A stretch of DNA of 44,134 nt, taken from IMG/VR virus record IMGVR_UViG_3300047181_000115, positions 1 through 44,134 of that record, one strand, 5' to 3'. A model generated the notes under the pieces. That model saw only the letters and a program-made list of their open reading frames with translations, was not told where the DNA came from and ran no database searches. The stretch comes from a virus. Below, in pieces: positions 13,078-20,825 of the stretch; the stretch's first letter is position 1; every line of letters starts with the position of its first letter. The position numbers and the translations under genes were made by a program.

Positions 13078-15230
13078 TGCCGATCACGACGGAGCATCTG
13101 GTAAATGCTGCGCTGCGGTACGCCGAGCTGGGCTACCCGGTCTTCCCCTGCGCGCCCGGAGGCAAGGTCCCCTTCACCCCGCACGGGTTCAAGGACGCCA
13201 CTACCGACGCTGCGCAGATCGAGGCGTGGTGGGAGAAGACGCCGGACGCCAACATCGGCGTCCCCACGGCTGGCCTCCTCGTCGTTGACGTGGATGATCC
13301 GGACAACCCCTGGCCGGCCGATCCCACCTTTGCTGAGGACCTGGCGGGCAGCCCTATATCGCTTACCCCGCGCGGGGGTCGGCACCACATCTTTCGGCAG
13401 CCGATGGGCAAGGCATGGAAGAACACCGCGGGGCGAATCGCGCCGAAGGTCGACACCCGAGCAGATGGTGGCTACATCGTCGTGCCCCCCTCGGTCGTGG
13501 ATGGAAAGATGTACCAGTGGGCGGAGACCTTTGAACTGGACGTTTCTCCTGATCAACTCCCGGAACCGCCCGGGTGGCTTACGGATCTGCTCGATAGCCC
13601 GGGCGACCTGTTCACGCGGGGGAATACCGGCGTCGCAGGAGATAGGCAGATCCCGCCCACGGTCGCGCAAGGTTCGCCCAAGGGCCCGGATTCCCCCCCG
13701 GATGGCAATCTAATCCCATCGGGCACAAGGAACGCGACCCTGGCGCGTCTGGGGGGAACCATGCGCCGGGTGGGGATGACACAGGACGAAATCTTCGCCG
13801 CCCTGGCGCAGGCAAATGAGGACCGGTGCAGGCCTACGCTTCCGATGCGCGAGGTCGAGAAGATCGCAGCCAGCATCTGCCGGTACGAGCCGAACCAGGT
13901 CGCCGTTGCCGTGGCCGAGAACCACTGGGAGCAGAACCAGCAACCCGAGCCGTCGACCGACGGCAACGCCCCGTCACTCCCCGACCCTGGACCGCTTCCT
14001 GAAGAACTCTTGCGCGTACCAGGATTTGTATCCGAGGTCATGGACCACTGTTTGGCAGTTGCCCCGTACCCGAACGTGGTGATGGCTTTCTGCGGAGCGC
14101 TTGCGCTCCAGGCGGTGCTCGCCGGGCGCAAGGTCCGCGATCCGGGAGACAACCGGACGAATCTCTACCTCCTGGGTCTCGCGCATTCTTCCGCGGGCAA
14201 GGACCTGCCGCGCAAGGTCAACACCGAGATCCTGCACTCCATCGGTCTGTCGAGTCAGGTCGGTGGGCGGTTCGCCTCCGGAGAGGGGGTCCAGGATGCA
14301 CTGTTCATGGAGCCGAGCATGTTGTTCCAGACCGACGAGATCGACGGGATGCTCCAGTCGATCAACAAGTCCAAGGACGCCCGGCACGAAAGCATCATGA
14401 ATACGTTATTGACGATGTACTCGTCGGCGAACTCGGTGTTCCCCATGCGGCGCAAGGCTGGCAAGGATGCACCGGGAACCATCAACCAGCCCCATCTCGT
14501 CGTCTTCGGCACGGCGATCCCGAACCACTACTACGAGGCGCTCTCGGAGCGGATGCTCACTAACGGTTTCTTCGCCAGGATGATCATCCTCGAATGCGGC
14601 AAACGCTCTCCGGGTCAGGAGCCGAGCATCCGGTCACTGCCGGCGCGTGTGTTGGAGGTTGCCAAGTGGTGGGCGGATTTTCGACCTGGTACGGGGAACC
14701 TTCAGAACTGGCACCCCGTCCCGCGGGTCGTTCTACATACGGATGAGGCCAAGATGATCCTGATCGAAACCCGCCTCGAGGCGGAGGAGGAGTACGACAG
14801 GGCGGAAAGCGCAAGAGACGCAGTCGGGACGACGGTGTGGGGTCGGGTGAGCGAACACGTCCGCAAGCTGGCCCTGCTCTATGCCGTGAGTGAGAACCAC
14901 GAACAACCGGAGATCGGCAGGGCGGCTGCCGAGTGGGCAAAGCGGTTTGTCATCCACCAGACGCGGCGGATGCTCTTCATGGCGCAGGCCTACGTCGCAG
15001 ACAACCCCTTCCACGCCGAGTGCCTTAAATTCCTGCAGAAATTGCGCGAGGCCCCTGGAGGGGAGCTCTCTCATAGCGTCTTGCTCAAGCGGATGAAGAT
15101 CGGTTCCAGGGACTTCCTCGCTCTAGTGGACACGCTCGAGCAGAGCGGAGACATCGTGATCCGGAAGCAGTCCACCTCTGGCAGAGCGGGCCGCTTCTAC
15201 CGGCTTGCCGACTTGCCCCTCTTGGATTAA
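13077..15230 (+). CDS. PrimPol primase fused to DUF3987 helicase-like domain
   Basis: A 717-residue replication protein. The N-terminal primase-polymerase domain has the metal-binding DVD (Asp71, Asp73), the GGRHHIF motif (about 100-106) and DTRADGGYIVVPPS (126-139), all diagnostic of the archaeo-eukaryotic PrimPol fold. A linker with a primase C-terminal-like helical part (MRRVGMTQDEIFAAL) leads into a DUF3987 domain (about 320-660) with GLAHSSAGKDLP as the P-loop-like motif and FQTDEIDG as the acidic partner. Such proteins prime and unwind phage DNA at the origin. ATG 13077 overlaps the helicase stop. It is the last gene before a repeat-rich gap, in the place where P4-like primases sit beside their origin. 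Confidence 0.9.
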   Translation: MPITTEHLVNAALRYAELGYPVFPCAPGGKVPFTPHGFKDATTDAAQIEAWWEKTPDANIGVPTAGLLVVDVDDPDNPWPADPTFAEDLAGSPISLTPRGGRHHIFRQPMGKAWKNTAGRIAPKVDTRADGGYIVVPPSVVDGKMYQWAETFELDVSPDQLPEPPGWLTDLLDSPGDLFTRGNTGVAGDRQIPPTVAQGSPKGPDSPPDGNLIPSGTRNATLARLGGTMRRVGMTQDEIFAALAQANEDRCRPTLPMREVEKIAASICRYEPNQVAVAVAENHWEQNQQPEPSTDGNAPSLPDPGPLPEELLRVPGFVSEVMDHCLAVAPYPNVVMAFCGALALQAVLAGRKVRDPGDNRTNLYLLGLAHSSAGKDLPRKVNTEILHSIGLSSQVGGRFASGEGVQDALFMEPSMLFQTDEIDGMLQSINKSKDARHESIMNTLLTMYSSANSVFPMRRKAGKDAPGTINQPHLVVFGTAIPNHYYEALSERMLTNGFFARMIILECGKRSPGQEPSIRSLPARVLEVAKWWADFRPGTGNLQNWHPVPRVVLHTDEAKMILIETRLEAEEEYDRAESARDAVGTTVWGRVSEHVRKLALLYAVSENHEQPEIGRAAAEWAKRFVIHQTRRMLFMAQAYVADNPFHAECLKFLQKLREAPGGELSHSVLLKRMKIGSRDFLALVDTLEQSGDIVIRKQSTSGRAGRFYRLADLPLLD

Positions 15231-15352
15231 GGCCGTGAGCGCCGAGCAAGGGGTGAAAGATGTGGCTGGGAAAAAGGCGAGGGGTGAAAGAAGTCGGATG
15301 AAAAGACTGGCTCGGGGGGTGAAAGAAGGGGAAAGAAGGGTGAAAAAAGGCC

Positions 15353-15427
15353 GGGGTGAAAGAAGGGAAAGAAGTTTTGAAAAGTCCTTGCACATCAAGC
15401 CGCTATCTTCTTTCCCTCTTTCACCCC
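15353..15427. repeat. Long inverted repeat (two 21-22-bp arms) inside the origin region
   Basis: The arm 15353-15374 begins GGGGTGAAAGAAGGG, and the arm 15407-15427 is its reverse complement except for one base (a single A missing from an A run). The 32-base spacer contains TTTTGAAAAG. Each arm includes one iteron. The structure could extrude as a cruciform or form an RNA hairpin. Confidence 0.75.
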
Positions 15428-15483
15428 ATCTCGCAGGGGGCAGGTATTTTACCTCTCTCTCTCTTCTTTCTCTCTTTCACCCC

Positions 15484-15531
15484 CGCGCGCGTATATGCCC
15501 CCCTGCGTGCGCGTATGCGTGTGTGTGTGCG
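15484..15531. repeat. Alternating pyrimidine-purine tracts (Z-DNA-prone)
   Basis: 15484-15498 (CGCGCGCGTATATGC) and 15504-15531 are strictly alternating pyrimidine-purine; the second tract runs 28 bases and includes five GT steps in a row. Such sequence readily adopts Z-DNA under negative supercoiling. It lies between the last inverted iteron and a further forward copy. Confidence 0.65.
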
Positions 15532-15624
15532 GGGGGGGTGAAACGGGAAAGAAAAGAAAGAAATCCTTTGGGATGGACGTCGGCGGCGGTGGCCTAGATG
15601 CCGCGTTCCCCGCGAGGACACTTC

Positions 15625-15906
15625 ATGCGAGCAGCCGAGCTTCGGACGCTGGTCCAGGCTCCGTCGACCGTCAAGTATCGCAAGGAGCCCCCGGCTCCGA
15701 TCAAGTGCGACTACTCGAACGAGCGCCTGCAGTACTGCGTCGACATCGCTGTGCTCACCGAAAAGTGCGACCGGTCTGGATACATGGCTGCCTACCTTTC
15801 AGGAATGCGGTGGGAGGCGATCCCGGAGGTCTTCCGGGGAAGGTGTGCGGCGGACATTCGACGGCTCCGGCGCGAACTGAGGAATGGAGGATATTCCGTT
15901 GAGTGA
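15625..15906 (+). CDS. Small unknown protein next to the origin
   Basis: A 93-residue basic protein. The first half has KYRKEPPAPIKCDYSNERLQYC; the second, helical half (GYMAAYLSGMRWEAIPEVF, then ADIRRLRRELR) looks like a small DNA-binding helix pair, which is inference only. I chose ATG 15625, preceded by GAGG at suitable spacing; in-frame ATG 15598 would add nine residues but has no ribosome site. The end overlaps the next gene, suggesting co-translation. Confidence 0.5.
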   Translation: MRAAELRTLVQAPSTVKYRKEPPAPIKCDYSNERLQYCVDIAVLTEKCDRSGYMAAYLSGMRWEAIPEVFRGRCAADIRRLRRELRNGGYSVE

Positions 15907-16111
15907 CTGGCTCGTTGGTAAAAAGGCGGTGGCGAATGCGCTCGGGGTGAGCGTGAGTACCCTTAAACGGTACCTGAAGCGGTATCCGGATTTTCCGGCG
16001 CATGGGCGTGGAGGGACGATCTTTGTGTCGCCGGCGGCGCTCGCGGCGTGGGTTGAAAATCGAGCGATCAAGAAGTGCCTAACTTGCGGTATTGGAATCC
16101 CGTTGGTATAA
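15899..16111 (+). CDS. Small HTH (excisionase/Nu1-like) protein at the island border
   Basis: A 70-residue protein with a MerR/excisionase-like winged helix: WLVGKKAVANALGVSVSTLK, then RYLKRYPDFPAHGRGGTIFVSP, the recognition helix and wing. Roles could be excisionase, a small regulator, or a Nu1-type DNA-binding subunit. TTG 15899 is the likely start: GGAGG lies eight bases before it, whereas ATG 15884 has no spacing for a ribosome site. The last dozen residues (KKCLTCGIGIPLV) fall where base composition changes to AT-rich, so the C-terminus may have been replaced when the island inserted. Confidence 0.6.
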   Translation: MSDWLVGKKAVANALGVSVSTLKRYLKRYPDFPAHGRGGTIFVSPAALAAWVENRAIKKCLTCGIGIPLV

Positions 16112-16181
16112 AGTATTTCAATGTGTTAAATCGAGTTTGCCTTGGCTCCCCGAATTTAAAGAAAAAGAGGTTGTTAACACT

Positions 16182-17513
16182 ATGAATGTACTCTTTATAT
16201 CTGAGGATTTGGTAGCCGGCAACCTGGCGTATCTTTTAAGTAACGAAGGTCACGAGGTCAAGCTTTATATTAAAGATAGAGGTAGACGGGATAATTTTGA
16301 AAATTTAGTGCCCAAAGTACAGGACTGGAAAAAAGAACTTCGATGGGTGGGCAAGAAGGGATTGATTGTTTTTGACAGTTGCAGCCACGGTAAAATACAA
16401 GATGACCTTCGCAGGGAAGGTTATTCTGTAGTCGGTGGCTGCGAAATAGGGGATAAACTGGAAAACGATAGGGTATTCGGGGCTGGGATATTTAAACTCT
16501 ATGGAATGCAAACAGTTCCACAATTCAATTTTAAAAGTATTGATGCTGCAATCCGATTTATTAAAAAGAGGAGAGGTAAATGGGTAATTAAGCAGAATTT
16601 TTCAGGCACTGGTCTTAAAAGTTTTAACTATGTTGGAATATTAGAAAGTGGCGATGATGTAATTAACGTACTGAATAATTACAAGACACATTATAAAATT
16701 ATTAATACAATAATTACTCTCCAACAGAAAATTGACGGAGTTGAAATTGCTGCAGGTAGATATTTTAATGGAAGCGATTGGATTAGCCCAATTGAAATGA
16801 ACATAGAACATAAAAAATTATTTCCTGGTGATTTAGGGCCGTCTACAAGTGAAATGGGGACTATTGCTTGGTACGACAATGATGAAAACAATAAACTATT
16901 CAAAGAAACATTGGGCAAATTAAAGCCATTTCTTATAGATATAGGTTTTAGAGGAGATATTGATATTAATTGTATCGTCAATGATAAAGGAGCTTTCCCC
17001 TTAGAGGCAACAGCACGTTTTGGCTCGCCGATAATCCATCTACATAGTGAGATTCATTCATCCCCTTGGGGTGAATTTTTAAAGTGCGTAGCCGACGGGC
17101 GTACCTACAAATTGAGATGGAAAAAAGGATTTGGTATCGTAGTCGTTGTTACAGTTCCAACAAGCCAGCCTTTTCCATTTACAAAATCAGAAAGATATAT
17201 TTCACCGAAAGGCCTGAATATATATTTTAGCGATAAAATAAAGAAGGGAGGAAAGCTAGATCATATCCATTTTGAAGACGTTTCGATGAGATTTCATAAT
17301 CGCGAAAAACAATATTATATTTCAGATGATCGAGGATATGTTCTTTACGTGACAAGTATCGGTAAAACTGTGGAGGAAGTGAGAAAAAAAGCGAATATAT
17401 TGCTAAATAATATTTATATTCCCAAGATGTTCTTTAGGAATGATATAGGAATCAGATTTCTTACAGAGGACGCGGCAAAACTCGAAAAATGGGGATACCT
17501 AAATACTATATAA
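16182..17513 (+). CDS. PurD-like ATP-grasp enzyme of the AT-rich cassette
   Basis: A 443-residue ATP-grasp protein. A Rossmann-like pre-ATP domain opens it (MNVLFISEDLVAGNLAYLL); the ATP-binding lysine lies in WVIKQNFSGTG (residues 134-144); STSEMGTIAW corresponds to the TGGMG loop of PurD; and PLEATARFGSP (273-283) to the metal-binding E-x-N-x-R-F-G-D-P motif, here with Thr in place of Asn. PurD joins glycine to phosphoribosylamine, but these changes and the cargo context point to another carboxylate-amine ligation; the substrates are unknown. ATG 16182 has AGAGG upstream. The gene is strongly AT-rich, unlike the phage genes, and converges with the decarboxylase gene (eight-base overlap of the 3' ends). 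Confidence 0.82.
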   Translation: MNVLFISEDLVAGNLAYLLSNEGHEVKLYIKDRGRRDNFENLVPKVQDWKKELRWVGKKGLIVFDSCSHGKIQDDLRREGYSVVGGCEIGDKLENDRVFGAGIFKLYGMQTVPQFNFKSIDAAIRFIKKRRGKWVIKQNFSGTGLKSFNYVGILESGDDVINVLNNYKTHYKIINTIITLQQKIDGVEIAAGRYFNGSDWISPIEMNIEHKKLFPGDLGPSTSEMGTIAWYDNDENNKLFKETLGKLKPFLIDIGFRGDIDINCIVNDKGAFPLEATARFGSPIIHLHSEIHSSPWGEFLKCVADGRTYKLRWKKGFGIVVVVTVPTSQPFPFTKSERYISPKGLNIYFSDKIKKGGKLDHIHFEDVSMRFHNREKQYYISDDRGYVLYVTSIGKTVEEVRKKANILLNNIYIPKMFFRNDIGIRFLTEDAAKLEKWGYLNTI

Positions 17514-18654
17514 CAATATATTTTGCTTTCGGCAGAGAAATAAAATCGGACCCAAAAGTATACGCGCCACAGTTTTTAAAAACAAGATAATCCCCACCTT
17601 TAAGGTTATGTAATTTAACTTCCCGACTGAACACATCGCGTGAATCAGGCGTACTTCCTCTAATAGTATAAGATTTTAATTTAGCATTATTGAATGTTTT
17701 ATTAATTTTTGCGACCGGCAAGTTCAGATCAACGATCAACGTATCCAGGGAGTGATTGTAAAGAGAACAATTTAGTATAGCAACATCTTTTGATAGAAAT
17801 TTTTTCGTATGAACGACTTGCGTAATTAACAGGACAGACTCAGCAATGAGCTTTCTTCCCGGTTCGAATATATAATGGATTTCAGGATATGCTTTTGAAA
17901 TCCGCGTTTGAGCATTCGTTATCAAGTTTGATATTTCGTCCAACCTTGGAACCGGTTTTAAATATCTCACTGGATATCCTCCACCGAAATCCATTGAATC
18001 TATTCTTATACCTTCCAATTTCATTTCCAAGACAAATTTTGTAATTTCCTTCAAATTCAGTTTCCACATATCCAAATGAGTATTTTGAGAAATTAGATGA
18101 TTATGAACCCCTAATCTTATTCTACCTTTTTTTCTTAAAGTATTTAATTTCTTTAATGCCAGCCTCGCTTTTATTAAAGGAAATCCCAAATACGAATCCA
18201 TTCCATAGGAAAGTTCAGGCTTTTTAACTTTGACTCCGGTGTTTATTCTTATAAGCAATTCCAACACATTATCGTTCGATTTAATGTTGCCGAGAAGCAA
18301 TCTGAGTTGGTCCTCAGAATCAATAATAAAGCGCCTGACGCCCAATTTCCTTATTCCTTGTAGTTGATCATAGGTCAAACTTGGAGACTGAAATATTAAT
18401 TTATCCGTTGAAATGTTTGGCTGTCTTACTAAGCTCATCAATTCTTCGACAGAGGACAGCAAAAAACTGCATCCCATATTTGCGACCAATTCAATGATCG
18501 AATTGTGACAGTTTGTTTTGTGCGAGTATGCAATCTCACCCTTAAAAGTATTTAGTAGGATATGGATATTCTTTTCGAGAGCTTCTGAATTAACGACAAA
18601 ACATGGTGTTTGATTTTCCCATTTGGGACGATTCTGCGTTAGAAAATTATACAT
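17506..18654 (-). CDS. Fold-III PLP-dependent decarboxylase (Orn/DAP/Arg family 2)
   Basis: A 382-residue protein of the alanine-racemase-fold decarboxylases. AYSHKTN carries the PLP lysine (Lys46); DFGGGYPV is the phosphate-binding glycine loop; FEPGRKL is the EPGR motif; and NCGAYTF near the end contains the substrate-site Tyr. The family removes CO2 from ornithine, diaminopimelate, arginine and related amino acids or carboxy-polyamines; which one cannot be read here. It lies 55 bases downstream of the transporter gene on the same strand, forming a two-gene operon, and converges with the ATP-grasp gene. Base composition is AT-rich like its neighbours. Confidence 0.87.
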   Translation of the reverse strand: MYNFLTQNRPKWENQTPCFVVNSEALEKNIHILLNTFKGEIAYSHKTNCHNSIIELVANMGCSFLLSSVEELMSLVRQPNISTDKLIFQSPSLTYDQLQGIRKLGVRRFIIDSEDQLRLLLGNIKSNDNVLELLIRINTGVKVKKPELSYGMDSYLGFPLIKARLALKKLNTLRKKGRIRLGVHNHLISQNTHLDMWKLNLKEITKFVLEMKLEGIRIDSMDFGGGYPVRYLKPVPRLDEISNLITNAQTRISKAYPEIHYIFEPGRKLIAESVLLITQVVHTKKFLSKDVAILNCSLYNHSLDTLIVDLNLPVAKINKTFNNAKLKSYTIRGSTPDSRDVFSREVKLHNLKGGDYLVFKNCGAYTFGSDFISLPKAKYIVI

Positions 18655-18709
18655 TTACGAAGCCACCCCCTGGCAGTAATAATATTTATTAATCTCCATG
18701 TTATTAGAT

Positions 18710-19654
18710 TTACATATTTATCAAATAGATACCAAACCCCATCAATACGATAGCTATAAATTTGGATCCAATCCCAACAAGCTGTTCTTCATAAATATTT
18801 TTCATAATTTCACGCTTTTTCAGAGAAAAAAGGGTAAAGAAAACAAAAGATAAAGCACTTATCATCAAAATAAACGCAGGCTGAAAACTCTCAATGACAG
18901 CCACGAAAGAGACGGAAGGACTTCTATCTATCGTCCTTTGAGCACATAATACCCCCGCAATAGTTATCATCTCTGTCATTAAAAACCATCCAAAATATTT
19001 CTTATTAAGATGTAATATATGCCCTATGTTATTTCTTTTTTTTAACAACAGGAGACATATTGAACCCAAGACATTTCCAAAGCAAAAAATTAAAAGTCCT
19101 GACCAAAAATCTGTAGACGAATAGACCTTATCTTGAATTACCATACTCAATGACAAGAAAAATATAGCACCTAGCATTATTAGAATTATTTTTGAATAAT
19201 TTGAGCGTCGCAGTTTTTTATTAGCGCTCATAAGACCTGCACCTAAAAAAGTTACAAAAATTCCTGCATACTGAATTAAAGTGAGCTTTTCGTCGAGTAG
19301 TAAGAAAGCCATGCATGGAACAAAGATGGCGACCAAATTCCATAATACCTGTAGCAATGAAATATCATCGACAACGAACAAGGCTTTGAAATAAAAAAAC
19401 ATCGCTAAAAAGAAAAAAACGCCACCAAATAAAGCTAAAAGGATTATTTTATTGTCTGCCGTCGGAATACCACGGGACAGGATTGCAACAGCGGGAATTA
19501 TTTGAAAGAATCCAGTGATGATGGCTCCTTCATATTCATCCTCATAGGCTTCCATCACAAAATAGAGATCAATTACGTTAACAGCGGCCCAAAAAAAAGG
19601 GGCCGCAAAAGCAAGCAACAGCCAGTTATTCCATATACCAAATATGATGTTCAC
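18710..19654 (-). CDS. EamA/DMT-superfamily transporter, probable exporter
   Basis: A 314-residue integral membrane protein with about ten hydrophobic segments in two similar halves, typical of the 10-TM EamA drug/metabolite transporters. The first half has FFYFKALFVVDDISLLQVLWNL and then LLLDEKLTLIQYAGIFVTFLGAGLM, the family pattern of an acidic DEK loop followed by a Gly-rich helix. Members export amino acids, nucleosides or drugs through the inner membrane. It starts with GTG at 19654; AGGAG lies about 14 bases upstream. It is the first gene of the leftward cargo operon, so it probably exports the product of the neighbouring enzymes. Confidence 0.85.
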   Translation of the reverse strand: MNIIFGIWNNWLLLAFAAPFFWAAVNVIDLYFVMEAYEDEYEGAIITGFFQIIPAVAILSRGIPTADNKIILLALFGGVFFFLAMFFYFKALFVVDDISLLQVLWNLVAIFVPCMAFLLLDEKLTLIQYAGIFVTFLGAGLMSANKKLRRSNYSKIILIMLGAIFFLSLSMVIQDKVYSSTDFWSGLLIFCFGNVLGSICLLLLKKRNNIGHILHLNKKYFGWFLMTEMITIAGVLCAQRTIDRSPSVSFVAVIESFQPAFILMISALSFVFFTLFSLKKREIMKNIYEEQLVGIGSKFIAIVLMGFGIYLINM

Positions 19655-20113
19655 TTTGAATTCGTCAACTCCTGAATAATAGACAAAAATTATTCAAATT
19701 AAACAACTGGTCGTTCAGGACGACGAAAATTAGTACACGATAGGAAATTGATTTTTCGTACCACGCCGGAAGATCACCTCGATGAGTCGGGCTTCATTGC
19801 ATAAACCCCCAATTCATCATTCCCCCGTTTCGTTATCACGCTGAAAATAAATACGAATGAAACCTCCCAGGTACGGCCCACTTCGATTTTGCTGGATATT
19901 ATCAAATGTTGTTTCCATAGGCGATATGTTATTTACCTCTCCTGCGTTGAAAAGAATGAGTTGATTGAAGTCTTGTTGCCCCATATTGACCCCTTCCTGA
20001 TCCCCCCTTGCATCGTGTAATATCGAATTACACTGGTTGAACTGCCGGGAGATGACCTCCCGTTATGGCCGGGTTTCCCTCGAGGAGATCCGGCCTTTAT
20101 CTTTGGAGCGAAT
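19655..20113. other. Gene-free right border of the AT-rich island
   Basis: No gene is visible. The left part is AT-rich like the cassette and should hold the promoter of the leftward transporter operon; the composition returns to GC-rich near 20040. A perfect inverted repeat, GTGTAAT-ATCGA-ATTACAC (20015-20033), looks like an operator. Short hairpins follow at 20047-20075 and 20074-20096. A promoter for the late genes may lie here, but I see no convincing pair of boxes. Confidence 0.5.
20015..20033. promoter_or_regulatory. Perfect 7-bp inverted repeat, operator-like
   Basis: GTGTAAT and ATTACAC flank ATCGA. It differs from the lexA operator. It lies about 80 bases upstream of the first late gene and at the edge of the island, so it may bind a regulator of the late genes. 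Confidence 0.4.
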
Positions 20114-20728
20114 GTGGACATTCAAATCCAGGTCACGGGCATTGTCGAACTTGTAAGAAACCTGCGGGATCTCGGCGTCAATCGCATCCCGAACTATGTC
20201 GCGCGTGCGCTTACCGGAATTGCAGATCAGGCGCAGAGCGCGATGGAAAAGAATATGCGATCCGCGCTCACGATTCGCGGGACGTGGGCAACCAGGGGAT
20301 ACAAGTACTCGGTAAAACGGATCGCGGCGAATAAGAAAAACCTTGAGGCCGAAGTCTACACCGAAGCGCCGTGGCTATTTGAGCAAGAGACGAAGTCGAC
20401 CATCACGCCACGTAAGGCGGGGCTGCTGGCGACCCCCACACGATGGGTACGCCCATCGCGGCTGAACGAGGAGGTCATCAAGAAAGCCCTCCGTCCTCGC
20501 AGCCTAAAGCGCACGTTCAAAGTAATGTCGCGCTACGGGAACGAGGTGATCTATCAGCGGTCGGGCACGGGAAGGCTGTCCACCATCCTGCCCATGTACG
20601 TACTGCGCAGGCAGACGCCCGAGCCACAACGCATCCACCTGGTTGACGTCGCAGTCGAAGCAATCAACAAGGCAATAGATCCGGTCATCGCGGACATGCT
20701 GGATCAGGCGATCAAAGAGAACCCATAG
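20114..20728 (+). CDS. Lambda gpZ/HK97 gp10-like minor tail protein
   Basis: A 204-residue protein, close to lambda gpZ (192 residues). It begins VTGIVELVRNLRDLG, followed by the helical NYVARALTGIADQAQSAMEKNMRSAL, and continues with a basic beta-rich region. The end, VDVAVEAINKAIDPVIADML, is typical of the Z/gp10-like tail-completion proteins, which sit at the head-proximal end of the tail. GTG 20114 follows GGAG. The oddity is location: in lambda-like genomes Z lies between FII and U, here 29422 and 29733, which overlap with nothing between them; this gene instead precedes the methyltransferase and terminase. Confidence 0.62.
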   Translation: MDIQIQVTGIVELVRNLRDLGVNRIPNYVARALTGIADQAQSAMEKNMRSALTIRGTWATRGYKYSVKRIAANKKNLEAEVYTEAPWLFEQETKSTITPRKAGLLATPTRWVRPSRLNEEVIKKALRPRSLKRTFKVMSRYGNEVIYQRSGTGRLSTILPMYVLRRQTPEPQRIHLVDVAVEAINKAIDPVIADMLDQAIKENP

Positions 20729-20749
20729 GTACTTCCCGGGCCTTTTTAC

Positions 20750-20764
20750 CGCGGGTTCCCCGCG
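20750..20764 (+). terminator. GC hairpin after the Z-like gene, weak terminator candidate
   Basis: CGCGGG and CCCGCG enclose TTC; a T-rich run (TTTGTTTTT) follows only after nine further bases, so termination is uncertain. Confidence 0.35.
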
Positions 20765-20825
20765 ACCCCGGTTTGTTTTTAGCGACAGGATATATCTTTC
20801 AATTTCACTACATTAAAGAGGCCCC

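Larger units (their letters stand above)
15231..15597. other. Gene-free iteron region, probable replication origin
   Basis: No credible gene lies here. The motif GGGGTGAAAGA occurs exactly at 15250-15260, 15281-15291, 15316-15326 and 15353-15363, inverted and exact at 15417-15427 and 15473-15483, and in weaker form at 15337-15347 and 15535-15543. The segments 15353-15374 and 15407-15427 form a near-perfect long inverted repeat. The first half of the region is purine-rich and the second half pyrimidine-rich on the plus strand. Iterons directly beside a primase gene are typical of origins; the motif recalls the GGTGAACA iterons of satellite phage P4. Confidence 0.7.

Noticed and set aside
15231-15597. 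CRISPR array
   Set aside because: The repeats are 11 bases, occur in both orientations and have irregular spacing, so they are iterons and not CRISPR repeats.
15205-15600. Open frames crossing the iteron region on both strands
   Set aside because: Their sequence is low-complexity and made by the repeats; no ribosome site or protein-like pattern is present.
19680-20110. Tyrosine-recombinase, IS element or transposon ends at the island border
   Set aside because: No transposase gene and no matching terminal repeats were found on either side of the cassette by eye.
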